A model generated the notes under the pieces. It ran no database searches. It saw only the letters and a list, made by a program, of their open reading frames with translations, and was not told the DNA's origin. A program made the translations under genes and the position numbers. Below, piece after piece: positions 1 through 8,219 of a stretch of 64,000 nucleotides of DNA (the first letter of the stretch is position 1; each line of letters starts with the position of its first letter). The DNA lies in the NCBI GenBank assembly GCA_944323995.1, contig CALUUN010000002.1, positions 141,185 through 205,184 of the forward strand, read 5' to 3'. The stretch comes from Candidatus Gastranaerophilales bacterium (GTDB lineage Bacteria; Cyanobacteriota; Vampirovibrionia; Gastranaerophilales; Gastranaerophilaceae).

Positions 1-205
1 CGCCCACGCCGCCGAGCAGGATTATGGCAAGAGCCGGAATTTGATAAGCATAAAAATATGCATCCGACACGGTTGAAGTTCCGTAATAGTTTGCAATAAC
101 AACATCACGAATAAATCCTATTAACTTACTGAAAACCGTCACAACGGCAATAAGCCATGCCGCTTTCAATACACTTGTAGTTTTATCTTCAGAATATGTC
201 GTCAT
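1..205 (-). CDS. murJ: MurJ/MviN-type lipid II flippase, N-terminal part (runs off the window edge)
   Basis: The first 68 codons read on the minus strand from an ATG at 203-205. They contain FSKLIGFIRDVVIANYYG, then SDAYFYAYQIPALAIILLGG, the first two membrane segments typical of MurJ (MOP superfamily), which flips lipid II across the inner membrane for peptidoglycan synthesis. The start lies inside the last 17 bases of the SpoIID-domain gene upstream, so the two are probably translationally coupled. The rest of the gene is outside the window, so completeness cannot be judged. Confidence 0.85.
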   Translation of the reverse strand, partial: MTTYSEDKTTSVLKAAWLIAVVTVFSKLIGFIRDVVIANYYGTSTVSDAYFYAYQIPALAIILLGGVG

Positions 206-1904
206 CTTTTCCCGTCAATTCCACAAACAACCTCAACCCTTTATTTTCGTTTTCTTCGGGCGGATAGTAGAAGGTTATAGTGTTTCTTCCGTGTTTTATA
301 AATTTTGAGATATCAATTCTTTCGACTCGTTTAAAAAATCCTTTTGAAAGCTCAAAATCTTTTTCCTTACCGTTTATATTAACCAAAACATGCGATAATT
401 GATACTTATTGTCAAGAACAATTTCTGCATGCTTATGTTTTGTATAAAAATTTTGTGTAATAATCCGCTGTGCTGAAGAGAGTATGACGGGTTTTGTGGC
501 GAGTGTAATATCAGTGTAATAATGTTTAAGAATTTTTTCGTAAGGCTGTTTCAATTCTGTTGCCATAAAGCCGGCTCCGTACTGGCTCAAACCCACACCA
601 TGCCCGTAACCTCCGCCGAACGCATCAACCGATAAAAGATTTCCGTCATCGTCATATTTATGTTCAAATACAACATTTGCACTAGGCAAAGCCTTTCCAT
701 TACAGGTTAAAAGCCGTCTTATAACAAGCTCTTTAAAGACTTTATAATTTTGAGATTTTGTAACAATTTCCATCTCGATAATTTTTCCGGATTCACCGCG
801 GCGGGTTACCTCAAGTTTAACTATTTCATCCAGCTTGCCGCCTTTATTAAACGCCGGATGAACAAAACCCGTTGCCGACTGTGCCGCAAGAGTACTTTGC
901 AGGGCATTTTGCAGTTCGTCTTTTGTCCAGCTCCTTTGCCAGCGAAAATACGGTGACTTCATATCATACGAATCGGGTTTTGATTTATAAAAAGCCGCCG
1001 CATCTTCTTCAAGAGTCAAAGGTTTCTGGCTCAACATGTCCGGTTTGGCAATCAAATAAGGCTTTGCGACCGACGGAAACACTTTTGACTTCGGGTCAGA
1101 AAAAACATTTGCAAAACTTTCGGTATATCCTCCGGCTGTAGAAGAATACTGCGCAAGGATTAAATCCCAGTTGTAGAGCGCTACAACCCCTTCGGTTTCT
1201 TCAACTGCGCGTGTGCCGGCTTCTTTTTCCGAACCTGCGCCGAAATAGACCTGACTTGCAACGCTGTCGACAACATCAAATGCGTCATAGGCTTTTGTCC
1301 GCGGAGAAAGAACATAGTTTCTGGCGGCTACGCTCTGTGCTTTCAAGGCTTCAAGCCCGAAATATACCGGCATTTCGTTCGGCACAACACCTTTCAGATA
1401 ATCTTCAACATCAATCACGTTTACAATATGGAACCTTCCGATTTTTTTATTGTATTTTGTAATCTCAATTTCGCCTCTGTAAAAAGCCTGTGCCCCGACA
1501 CGCTTAAGATTTTTAACCCCGAGCTTTCCGTCATTGCATACAAATCTGACAGGGCCTTTTACCTGATCTATAACTTCACCGTTGTCATAAGTCAAAACAA
1601 ACATATCAGAGGACAGTTTCAGATTTATCGTTTTGTAAGCGGGAACTTCAAAAATTAATTCAGTATTATCAAAAACCTGCATTTGAGCGTCGGCAAAAAT
1701 TCCGGCCTTTTCAAAATCATATCTTGAAAAAGAACTGTCGCCGAGTCCGACACGAACAATATGCTTTGCCGGATTTTGAACCGCGGATTTAATCTCTGCT
1801 TCGCGGGCTATCTGAAGCGTTGCATCCGGAATATTATCGTTTGCAAACACAGCAGAAGATATTAAAAATAAATTTATTAACAATAAAACTAAAACTCTGC
1901 TCAT
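189..1904 (-). CDS. SpoIID/LytB-domain exported protein
   Basis: 571 aa from the chosen start at 1904, which places a clean signal peptide (MSRVLVLLLINLFLISSAVFA) at the N terminus; longer readings overlap the XRE gene upstream. The SpoIID domain lies roughly at residues 150-480, with VVPNEMPVYFGLEALKAQSV, AARNYVL, GGYTESFANVF and GHGVGLSQYGAG, the last being the family hallmark. SpoIID proteins are lytic transglycosylases on peptide-stripped glycan; in non-sporulating bacteria related proteins act in cell-wall remodelling. A C-terminal stretch of about 90 residues looks like an extra beta domain. It overlaps murJ by 17 bases, consistent with an envelope role. No convincing Shine-Dalgarno precedes the start. 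Confidence 0.85.
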   Translation of the reverse strand: MSRVLVLLLINLFLISSAVFANDNIPDATLQIAREAEIKSAVQNPAKHIVRVGLGDSSFSRYDFEKAGIFADAQMQVFDNTELIFEVPAYKTINLKLSSDMFVLTYDNGEVIDQVKGPVRFVCNDGKLGVKNLKRVGAQAFYRGEIEITKYNKKIGRFHIVNVIDVEDYLKGVVPNEMPVYFGLEALKAQSVAARNYVLSPRTKAYDAFDVVDSVASQVYFGAGSEKEAGTRAVEETEGVVALYNWDLILAQYSSTAGGYTESFANVFSDPKSKVFPSVAKPYLIAKPDMLSQKPLTLEEDAAAFYKSKPDSYDMKSPYFRWQRSWTKDELQNALQSTLAAQSATGFVHPAFNKGGKLDEIVKLEVTRRGESGKIIEMEIVTKSQNYKVFKELVIRRLLTCNGKALPSANVVFEHKYDDDGNLLSVDAFGGGYGHGVGLSQYGAGFMATELKQPYEKILKHYYTDITLATKPVILSSAQRIITQNFYTKHKHAEIVLDNKYQLSHVLVNINGKEKDFELSKGFFKRVERIDISKFIKHGRNTITFYYPPEENENKGLRLFVELTGKDDDIF

Positions 1905-1926
1905 ATAACTTATTATATGACAAACA

Positions 1927-2187
1927 TTATTCTTCGTTAACCGAAAAATCTTCCGGCAATTCTTTTTCAATTTCACCTGCAAATTCGGAAAGAGAAAGCC
2001 CGAATGCGCCCGCCAGTTTAAAAATGGTCGTAAGCTGAGGATCTTTTACAAACCTTTCCAGATCACTCAAAACAGATGACGGAATATCATACTCCGCACC
2101 GAGCATAAACTGGCTTTTGCCGCCCCGAAGGCGCTTCACTGCCTTTCCGATTGCAGAAAGTATGATTTTTTTCTTTGCCTCTTGCAT
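1927..2187 (-). CDS. Small XRE-family helix-turn-helix regulator
   Basis: 86 aa. An HTH_3-like segment spans about residues 10-70 (IGKAVKRLRGGKSQFMLGAE, IPSSVLSDLERFVKDPQLTT, IFKLAGAFGLSLSEF), followed by an acidic tail. It resembles Cro/cI-type single-domain repressors. It is transcribed away from the pilin-like gene at 2312, with a perfect palindrome between them, so it probably represses itself and the pilin. The same arrangement recurs at 63483-64000. The target is inferred from position only. Confidence 0.8.
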   Translation of the reverse strand: MQEAKKKIILSAIGKAVKRLRGGKSQFMLGAEYDIPSSVLSDLERFVKDPQLTTIFKLAGAFGLSLSEFAGEIEKELPEDFSVNEE

Positions 2188-2221
2188 AATTATAATTTTG
2201 AATGTAATATATAAAATATCC

Positions 2222-2237
2222 TATCGCGAACGCGATA
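2222..2237. promoter_or_regulatory. Palindromic operator between XRE regulator and pilin gene
   Basis: A perfect inverted repeat with 7-bp arms, TATCGCG and CGCGATA, around a 2-base centre (AA). It is conspicuously GC-rich inside an AT-rich intergenic region. It lies 35 bp before the XRE start codon and 75 bp before the pilin start. The symmetry and position suggest the binding site of the adjacent XRE protein. Confidence 0.6.
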
Positions 2238-2311
2238 ATAGTAACTTTACTTCTAATTAGTGAAATTATAATTTGGTTGTGGTATATTATAAATCTAAAA
2301 GGAGAGAGAAC

Positions 2312-3367
2312 ATGGGAAAATCATTAAGAAAACAATTGAAAAGTGCTTTTACTCTTGCTGAATTACTTATCACACTGGCAATTATCGGAATTATAGCGGC
2401 ACTGACAATACCGACACTAATACAAAATTATCAGGAAAGAGCCTGGCAGACAGCCTCGGAAGTATTTGAGCGCAAACTTGAAGAATCTTTAAAAGTTATG
2501 AACAGTCAGGCAACTTTAGCAGGTTACAGAACCACTGCAGACTTTGTTGACGAACTTTCAAAGCACATGAAAATAAACAAAATATGCAGTAACGACGAAA
2601 TAACAACATGCTTTGCCGACAAAGTTTACTGGGGCGAAGAAAACGAAGAAATCGACATGACAAAAATTAAAACCGCCTCAAACTTTGGCATAGATACCTG
2701 GGGAACAGAAACTGTCGGAGTACAATTTGCAAACGGCGTCACGGGTGTTGTTGCATACAACCCTGATTGCAGACAGGATCCTTACAGCAATCAGATAACC
2801 GGAACAAGCTGTCTTGCGATTTTGTATGACACTTCGGGTTTCAAAGCTCCGAATACATCGGACAAAGACCTGCACGGTATTAATATAAACCGCCTCGGAC
2901 GCAGCTGTGCTTTCAGCTTAAACGGAGTATGTTTCGGAAAGATATTCTTGCCGGAATCTATAACCAAAGCTGAATGCGCAGAATTAAAAAATGATTTGGG
3001 TATATCAACGTGTGATACCCAAGATAAAGATTATTGGGGAGGTGTTGTAAAAACATGCGGAGGCAAGCAATATGTGCCTAGTAAAAATCAGATGATTGAA
3101 ATAGCTAAGTATTTGTATAATACGGATGATATTGTTTCAAACACCAGCACTGAAAATTTGACTGTTGATCCGGAAAGAGCAGCGCAATTAGGATTAACTG
3201 ACCTTTTGAACGGTCAAACTATAAAGATTTGGATAAATCGTGAGGCCGGTTCTATGTTTGGCAGCATGATAGCAGATGACGTAATATTTGAGCCAACTGA
3301 GTTTATGCCTAACGCCGCAACAAGCAGAACCAACAGCGGCAATTACGGAATGTGCATTATACCGTAA
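2312..3367 (+). CDS. Type IV pilin-like / pseudopilin protein
   Basis: 351 aa from the ATG at 2312, preceded by AAAAGGAGAG; an upstream in-frame GTG/ATG reading lacks a ribosome site. The class III signal is KSA followed by FTLAELLITLAIIGIIAAL, with Glu at +5; the residue before the cleavage point is Ala rather than the usual Gly. A long hydrophilic C-terminal domain contains about ten cysteines, probably disulfide-linked. It is far longer than a major pilin (about 150 aa), closer to minor pilins or T2SS-like pseudopilins. The stretch NYQERAWQ after the helix recurs in the pilin at 63872. A strong terminator follows. Confidence 0.85.
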   Translation: MGKSLRKQLKSAFTLAELLITLAIIGIIAALTIPTLIQNYQERAWQTASEVFERKLEESLKVMNSQATLAGYRTTADFVDELSKHMKINKICSNDEITTCFADKVYWGEENEEIDMTKIKTASNFGIDTWGTETVGVQFANGVTGVVAYNPDCRQDPYSNQITGTSCLAILYDTSGFKAPNTSDKDLHGININRLGRSCAFSLNGVCFGKIFLPESITKAECAELKNDLGISTCDTQDKDYWGGVVKTCGGKQYVPSKNQMIEIAKYLYNTDDIVSNTSTENLTVDPERAAQLGLTDLLNGQTIKIWINREAGSMFGSMIADDVIFEPTEFMPNAATSRTNSGNYGMCIIP

Positions 3368-3384
3368 ATTATTCAATAAGTGTT

Positions 3385-3414
3385 AAAAGAGCGGAGAATA
3401 AACTCCGCTCTTTT
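3385..3414. terminator. Bidirectional rho-independent terminator
   Basis: 12-bp arms AAAAGAGCGGAG and CTCCGCTCTTTT around a 6-base loop. It has an A run on one side and a T run on the other, and sits between the convergent pilin and plsY genes, so it can serve both. Confidence 0.9.
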
Positions 3415-3434
3415 ATTCATTTTACAATTTTAAA

Positions 3435-4040
3435 CTATTCTCTGACTTTGTTTTCTTCACCGCGGATAAGCCGTCCGATGTTTTCTCTGTGGAGATAGAT
3501 TATATAAATTGCACCGAGCGCGCAGTAGCATATATATGCTGCCGGCTCTTTAAAATACCACATCAAAAACGGCGATATAAAAAGTGCTGTTATTGAACCT
3601 AAAGAAACGTATTTTGAAAAATAAGTAATTACAGCCCAAACAGCAGCAATAATAAGTCCGACCTGCCAGTTAAGCGCAAGAATTGTACCGACGCCCGAGG
3701 CAACCGATTTGCCGCCGGTGAATTTTAAAAATATTGATTTGCTGTGGCCTATAATCACGGCAACAGCCGCCAGAACAGGCAAAAGTCCGATTCCGGCAAA
3801 AGATGATGTAAAAATTTCCGCCAGAACGACAGGCAGTGCACCTTTTATTGCATCAAGAATCATTACGGTGAAAAACCACTTTTTACCCATAACACGCTTT
3901 ACGTTTGTAGCGCCGGTTGAACCCGAACCTATTGTTCTGATATCTTTTCCTGTAAAAAGTTTTACGATAATATATCCCGTCGGAATTGATCCGATAAGAT
4001 ATGCCGCTAAAATTACAATTAAAATTTCCAAAACTTCCAT
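3435..4040 (-). CDS. plsY: Glycerol-3-phosphate acyltransferase PlsY
   Basis: 201 aa from the ATG at 4040, which has AAGGAGAGA upstream; the 16-residue longer reading lacks this. PlsY transfers the acyl group of acyl-phosphate to glycerol-3-phosphate, the first step of phospholipid synthesis in the inner membrane. Visible motifs are IGSGSTGATNVKR (motif 1), GGKSVASGVGT (motif 2) and the C-terminal HRENIGRLIRGEE (motif 3), with five or so membrane segments. Motif 1 has Ser-Thr where most enzymes have Asn-Pro/Ile. A promoter with -10 TATAAT (4059-4064 on this strand) lies just upstream, so it is probably monocistronic. Confidence 0.93.
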   Translation of the reverse strand: MEVLEILIVILAAYLIGSIPTGYIIVKLFTGKDIRTIGSGSTGATNVKRVMGKKWFFTVMILDAIKGALPVVLAEIFTSSFAGIGLLPVLAAVAVIIGHSKSIFLKFTGGKSVASGVGTILALNWQVGLIIAAVWAVITYFSKYVSLGSITALFISPFLMWYFKEPAAYICYCALGAIYIIYLHRENIGRLIRGEENKVRE

Positions 4041-4172
4041 TTTTTCTCTCCTTGCTGCATTATACCACAAATTAACATTATGCAACATTTTAGATATGTA
4101 GTATATATTTGTTCAATACTTTTAGGCCGAATATTAAGATAAATTATAAAATTAAAAAAACTTAACAACCGC

Positions 4173-4209
4173 GCAAAAATTTTTATGTTTAAATGTTAAT
4201 ACCAAGGAG
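4173..4209 (+). promoter_or_regulatory. Promoter and ribosome-site region of the LktA-type adhesin gene
   Basis: GCAAAAATTTTTATG followed by a TTAAT-type -10 near 4195-4200, then AAGGAG at 4204-4209. The GCAAAA tract resembles elements upstream of the genes at 19392, 22995 and 28571. The ribosome site is unusually far (about 20 nt) from the ATG at 4230, so the true start may be the TTG at 4227 or another nearby codon. Confidence 0.35.
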
Positions 4210-4229
4210 TTACTTTTTTTAAAGTTTTG

Positions 4230-7200
4230 ATGAAAGGACACAGGCAAAAATCTATGAGAAATTTAAGTAAAAGAAAATTGATTGCTGCCGCTTTAAGCGT
4301 AAGTTTTTTATTGCAGCAATCCGCACTAATGGGTGCTCTGGCAACCGATATTTCGGGAGTTACGGGCAACAACGGAATTTACAACATTAACCCTGAAACA
4401 ATCAAAGGCGAAACAGGTTTCAGACAATACGAAAACTTCAACCTCAGCAAAGGCGATATCGCAAACCTTATTTTTAAATACGGGGCAGACAACATAGAAC
4501 ATTTCATAAACCTTGTTGACAATAAAATCAACATTGAAGGTATAGTAAACTCAATGCGTGACAACCAGTTCTACAACGGTCATGCAATATTTGTATCACC
4601 TAACGGCATGGTAGTCGGAGCAAGCGGTGTTTTGAACGTGGGTTCGTTATCAGTTTACACACCGTCACAGGCAGATTACAAAAGATACATAAACGGCGGG
4701 TACGAAGGCAACCTTGCTTCGCTTGAAAGAGGAACCGCAGACATCAAAATTAACGGAAAAGTGTTTACAAAAGGCGACATAAACCTTATCGGCAGAGATG
4801 TAGCAATTAATTCAAAAGGCGCATTAATTGCCGGTGCAAACAACGGCGGAGCTTTATTAACTTCCCACGAGGGTGCGGATATTTTATTCAATTCTCTTGT
4901 TAATACAAGCAATATCAAACCTGCCGACAAAATCGCAATTGAAAACGGCAATATCATGATAAAAACCGACGTCCGCGACGGCGGTATTGACATTGCAGGT
5001 CTTGTAAAAAATAACGGCAAAGGAAATATTTCAATCGCAAACAACGGAACCGAAAACCTTAATGTTTCCGGAAAAATTGAAAACGCTGACGGAAATGTTT
5101 CTCTCGTAAACAGAAAATCAAACATTTCAATCACGGGCGATATTTCAAATTCAGGCGGAACGCTTTCTGCCGTAAATAACGGCGGCTACTTAAGCGTAAA
5201 ATCTTCCGCAAACGTAAACAACAAAGGCGAACTCCGTCTTGTTAACCGCAACGGTAAAGAATTAGTCGTAAACGGCAACGTATCAAATGACGGTGTTACA
5301 CTTATTTCAAGCAATTCCGGCAAAGTTACAATCGGCGGCAAACTCGCAAATAAAAATGATACATTAACAATCGTCAGCAACGGTTCGGGATTGGAAGTAA
5401 AACAAGGTGCCGAAATTTCCAACAACGCAGCCATCAAAATGGCAAACACCGGTAAAGACGGCTTTAAAATGAACGGTACAATCAAAAACAGCGGTTCAAC
5501 AGCTTTAACAAACTGGTGGGGCGACTTCACAATCGGCGGTGAAATTCAAAATACAGAAGGTAAAATGAACCTTTCAAACGCTGATTCAAAAATGACAATT
5601 ACAAAAGATGCCAGAATTTCAAACAACGGCGACTTGCAGATTATAAACGCCGGTCAGGAAGGTCTTACAATTGACGGCGCCGTAAGAAATAACAGCACAA
5701 CAAATATTCAAAGCGTTAAAGGCGACCTTGATATAAACGGTGATGTTATAAACACCAACGGCAAATTAACAATCCAAAACAGCGGCAACGCTCTTAACAC
5801 AGGTAAAAATTCAACTATTAGCAACAACAATACAACCGTAATCACAAACTCCGGCGAAGGCGGAATGAATTTGAACGGTATGTATATGGGCTCAGGCTAT
5901 ACAACAATTGAAAATACAAACGGCGACTTAAATATTAACAACACTGTCGCACAAAACGGCAAAAGACTTGTCGTTAAAAACTCCGGCAACGCTTTAAACA
6001 TCAACAGCAGCGTTAACGGCGACAAAACAGACTACATCGGCTCAATCATCAGCAACGGCGCTGACGTAACAATCTTCAACTCAGGCGAAGGCGGTACAAA
6101 TATTAACGGCGTTATCGCAAAAAGCAGCGACGACACAAAAAATATTTCAATCGTTAACCAAAACGGCGGTCTGAACATTTATGATGCCGATATCTTAAAT
6201 ACAAACGGCAACTTGAGCATTTCAAACAGCGGTTCAGAAGCCTTAAGAATGGATGAAAATTCAACAATAGCAAACAAAAACGGAACTTTAACCATTGTTA
6301 ACGGTTCCGAAAAAGGTGCCGACATTGACGGTTTAATCGAAAACAACGGCAAAATGAATATCACAAACCTTAAAGGCCACATCGCAACAAACGCCGTTAT
6401 TAAAAATACAAACGGCAGACTCGAAATCGTAAACAACGGTTCCGGAATGACTCTCGACGGCAATTCATATATTTCAAACAATAACGAAATTAAAATTGCA
6501 AACACAGGCGCCGAAGGCCTTAAAATAAAAGGCAACATTGAAAACAACGGTTCAACCGCAATTTCAAACTGGAACGGCGATTTTGTCATCAGCGGAAAAG
6601 TTGAAAATTCAAACGGCAAAATGAATATTACGAGCGCTCAAAAAAGCAGCGGTCTGCACCTGACAAAAGAAGGACAAATTTTGAACAACAACGACGAACT
6701 TCTTGTTCAAAACACCGGTAAAAACGGCATAATCCTTGACGGTCAGGTTAAAAATAACAGCGCAACAACTATCTATAACACATCAGGCGATCTTAAAGTT
6801 AACGGTCTTGTCCAAAACAAAGGCACGTTGATGATTACAAACAGAGGTAAAAACCTGACCGTCGGTCAAAATGCAATTATCGCAAATGACGGCAAAACAA
6901 CAGTCAGAAATTCAGGCGTAAAAGGCATGAACATTGACGGTATAATAATCAACCAGAACGGCCCCGTTAACATTGAAAACAACGCCGGTGCTTTAAATAT
7001 GAGCAAAGACAGCTGGATTATAAGCAAAAATGACGCAATAAACATTAAAAATAACAGCGGATATTCAGCAGTTATCGACGGCACTTTAAACAGCCTCGAC
7101 AGCGATAATATTCTCATTGAGAACAAACACGAAAACGGCGGTATTACAATCGGCTCAAATGCGGTTGTTAAAACAGACGGCAACGTTAATTTAACAAATG

Positions 7201-8072
7201 TCGGCTCTAAAGCAATCAAAGTTCAGGGTAACGTACAGGGCAAAGACATCAACGTAACCAACAGCAACTCGCACCTTGTACTCGGCAGCGCGTTAATGAC
7301 CGAAGATTCAAAACCGAACCTGCAGGCTGAAAACAATGTAAATATTACTCAGGAAAACGGTTCAGTACTGAATGCCGGCACAAAACAAACAATGATTGCA
7401 GCAGGCAAAAACCTTAACATCAAAGTAAACAACGGTAAAATCGGTGTTGAAACAGGTACCAGCGGCGGAGGCTACACTTACGGCCCTGACGGTTCACAGG
7501 TTGACACAGCAAAATCAATCAATGTTGATGTAAAAGGCAGAATCAATGCCGAAACCAACGACACAATCGGCAACGGCGGAGATTACGTAATTAACCTTTC
7601 AAGCAAAGGTTCCGATATGAACATCGGTCATATCAAAGCTGACGGCAGAGTAATTCTTCTTACCGATTTAACAGCTGACGGCAAAACCGGATCTATTCTG
7701 AATGCCGCTCAAGACGCAACAAAAGCCAATATTGAAGCAAAAGGCCTTTCGTTAATCTCAAGCGGTTCTATCGGTACCGATGAAAAAGCTCTTACCTTTA
7801 ACGATACAAATTACGCTTACAAATCCGATTATGAAGCTCTCGGCGACATAAATATCAAAGCTCTTGACGATCAGTATTCAAAAGCCGACGTGAGATATAT
7901 AATCTCAAGAGACGGCAAGATTAAGGCTGAATTTACCGGAAATGCAAGAGTAAAAGATACTTATTCGGGTGCCAGCGTAATTGACGTTACAAACAGAACA
8001 GGCAATATGAATCTGATTAACAACGGTTCAACACCGAATACCGGCCTGACTTATTTCAACTTTTTAAAATAA
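4230..8072 (+). CDS. Leukotoxin LktA-family filamentous adhesin
   Basis: 1280 aa from ATG 4230; TTG 4227 and ATG 4254 are alternatives. An extended signal peptide (core RKLIAAALSVSFLLQQSALMG) is followed by a TPS/haemagglutinin-like N-terminal domain (about 40-200: GFRQYENFNLSKGDIANLIF, NGHAIFVSPNGMVVGASGVL). From about residue 240 to 980 it consists of beta-helical repeats of roughly 53 residues with Asn/Gly-rich phrases such as NNGTENLNVSG, ISNNGDLQIINAGQ and GLTIDGAVRNN. This matches the tandem-53 architecture of Fusobacterium leukotoxin-like proteins. It is presumably exported to the surface. No TpsB/Omp85 transporter gene is adjacent; a TolC-type gene follows instead. Adhesin versus toxin activity cannot be told from sequence. 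Confidence 0.82.
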   Translation: MKGHRQKSMRNLSKRKLIAAALSVSFLLQQSALMGALATDISGVTGNNGIYNINPETIKGETGFRQYENFNLSKGDIANLIFKYGADNIEHFINLVDNKINIEGIVNSMRDNQFYNGHAIFVSPNGMVVGASGVLNVGSLSVYTPSQADYKRYINGGYEGNLASLERGTADIKINGKVFTKGDINLIGRDVAINSKGALIAGANNGGALLTSHEGADILFNSLVNTSNIKPADKIAIENGNIMIKTDVRDGGIDIAGLVKNNGKGNISIANNGTENLNVSGKIENADGNVSLVNRKSNISITGDISNSGGTLSAVNNGGYLSVKSSANVNNKGELRLVNRNGKELVVNGNVSNDGVTLISSNSGKVTIGGKLANKNDTLTIVSNGSGLEVKQGAEISNNAAIKMANTGKDGFKMNGTIKNSGSTALTNWWGDFTIGGEIQNTEGKMNLSNADSKMTITKDARISNNGDLQIINAGQEGLTIDGAVRNNSTTNIQSVKGDLDINGDVINTNGKLTIQNSGNALNTGKNSTISNNNTTVITNSGEGGMNLNGMYMGSGYTTIENTNGDLNINNTVAQNGKRLVVKNSGNALNINSSVNGDKTDYIGSIISNGADVTIFNSGEGGTNINGVIAKSSDDTKNISIVNQNGGLNIYDADILNTNGNLSISNSGSEALRMDENSTIANKNGTLTIVNGSEKGADIDGLIENNGKMNITNLKGHIATNAVIKNTNGRLEIVNNGSGMTLDGNSYISNNNEIKIANTGAEGLKIKGNIENNGSTAISNWNGDFVISGKVENSNGKMNITSAQKSSGLHLTKEGQILNNNDELLVQNTGKNGIILDGQVKNNSATTIYNTSGDLKVNGLVQNKGTLMITNRGKNLTVGQNAIIANDGKTTVRNSGVKGMNIDGIIINQNGPVNIENNAGALNMSKDSWIISKNDAINIKNNSGYSAVIDGTLNSLDSDNILIENKHENGGITIGSNAVVKTDGNVNLTNVGSKAIKVQGNVQGKDINVTNSNSHLVLGSALMTEDSKPNLQAENNVNITQENGSVLNAGTKQTMIAAGKNLNIKVNNGKIGVETGTSGGGYTYGPDGSQVDTAKSINVDVKGRINAETNDTIGNGGDYVINLSSKGSDMNIGHIKADGRVILLTDLTADGKTGSILNAAQDATKANIEAKGLSLISSGSIGTDEKALTFNDTNYAYKSDYEALGDINIKALDDQYSKADVRYIISRDGKIKAEFTGNARVKDTYSGASVIDVTNRTGNMNLINNGSTPNTGLTYFNFLK
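4920..7170 (+). repeat. Tandem ~53-residue (~160-bp) beta-helix repeats inside the adhesin gene
   Basis: The central coding region is built of degenerate repeats, each with an N-rich strand-turn pattern (for example S-N-N-G-x-L-x-I-x-N-x-G-x-x-G-L-x-I-x-G). The copies have diverged at DNA level but recur with regular spacing. Such arrays recombine easily, so repeat number may vary between strains. Confidence 0.7.
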
Positions 8073-8078
8073 CAAACG

Positions 8079-8112
8079 ACGGGTTCCCTTAAAAAAGGGA
8101 GCCCGTTTTTTT
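8079..8112 (+). terminator. Terminator of the adhesin gene
   Basis: 12-bp stem (ACGGGTTCCCTT with AAGGGAGCCCGT, one G-U pair), 4-base A loop, then a run of seven Ts, directly after the adhesin stop codon. Confidence 0.9.
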
Positions 8113-8219
8113 CAACGGTAAACAATTGTAAAAAAGTTTAAAATTTAAAGACAAATAAGAAATTAAAGAGTATAATTGTAATATCTTTTAGAGGATGATG
8201 TTTATTAGGGAGTTAAAGA

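Noticed and set aside
4379..7219. Minus-strand open frames inside the adhesin gene
   Set aside because: Shadows of repetitive coding sequence; their Phe/Leu/Pro-rich products are the complement of the Asn/Lys/Gly repeats.
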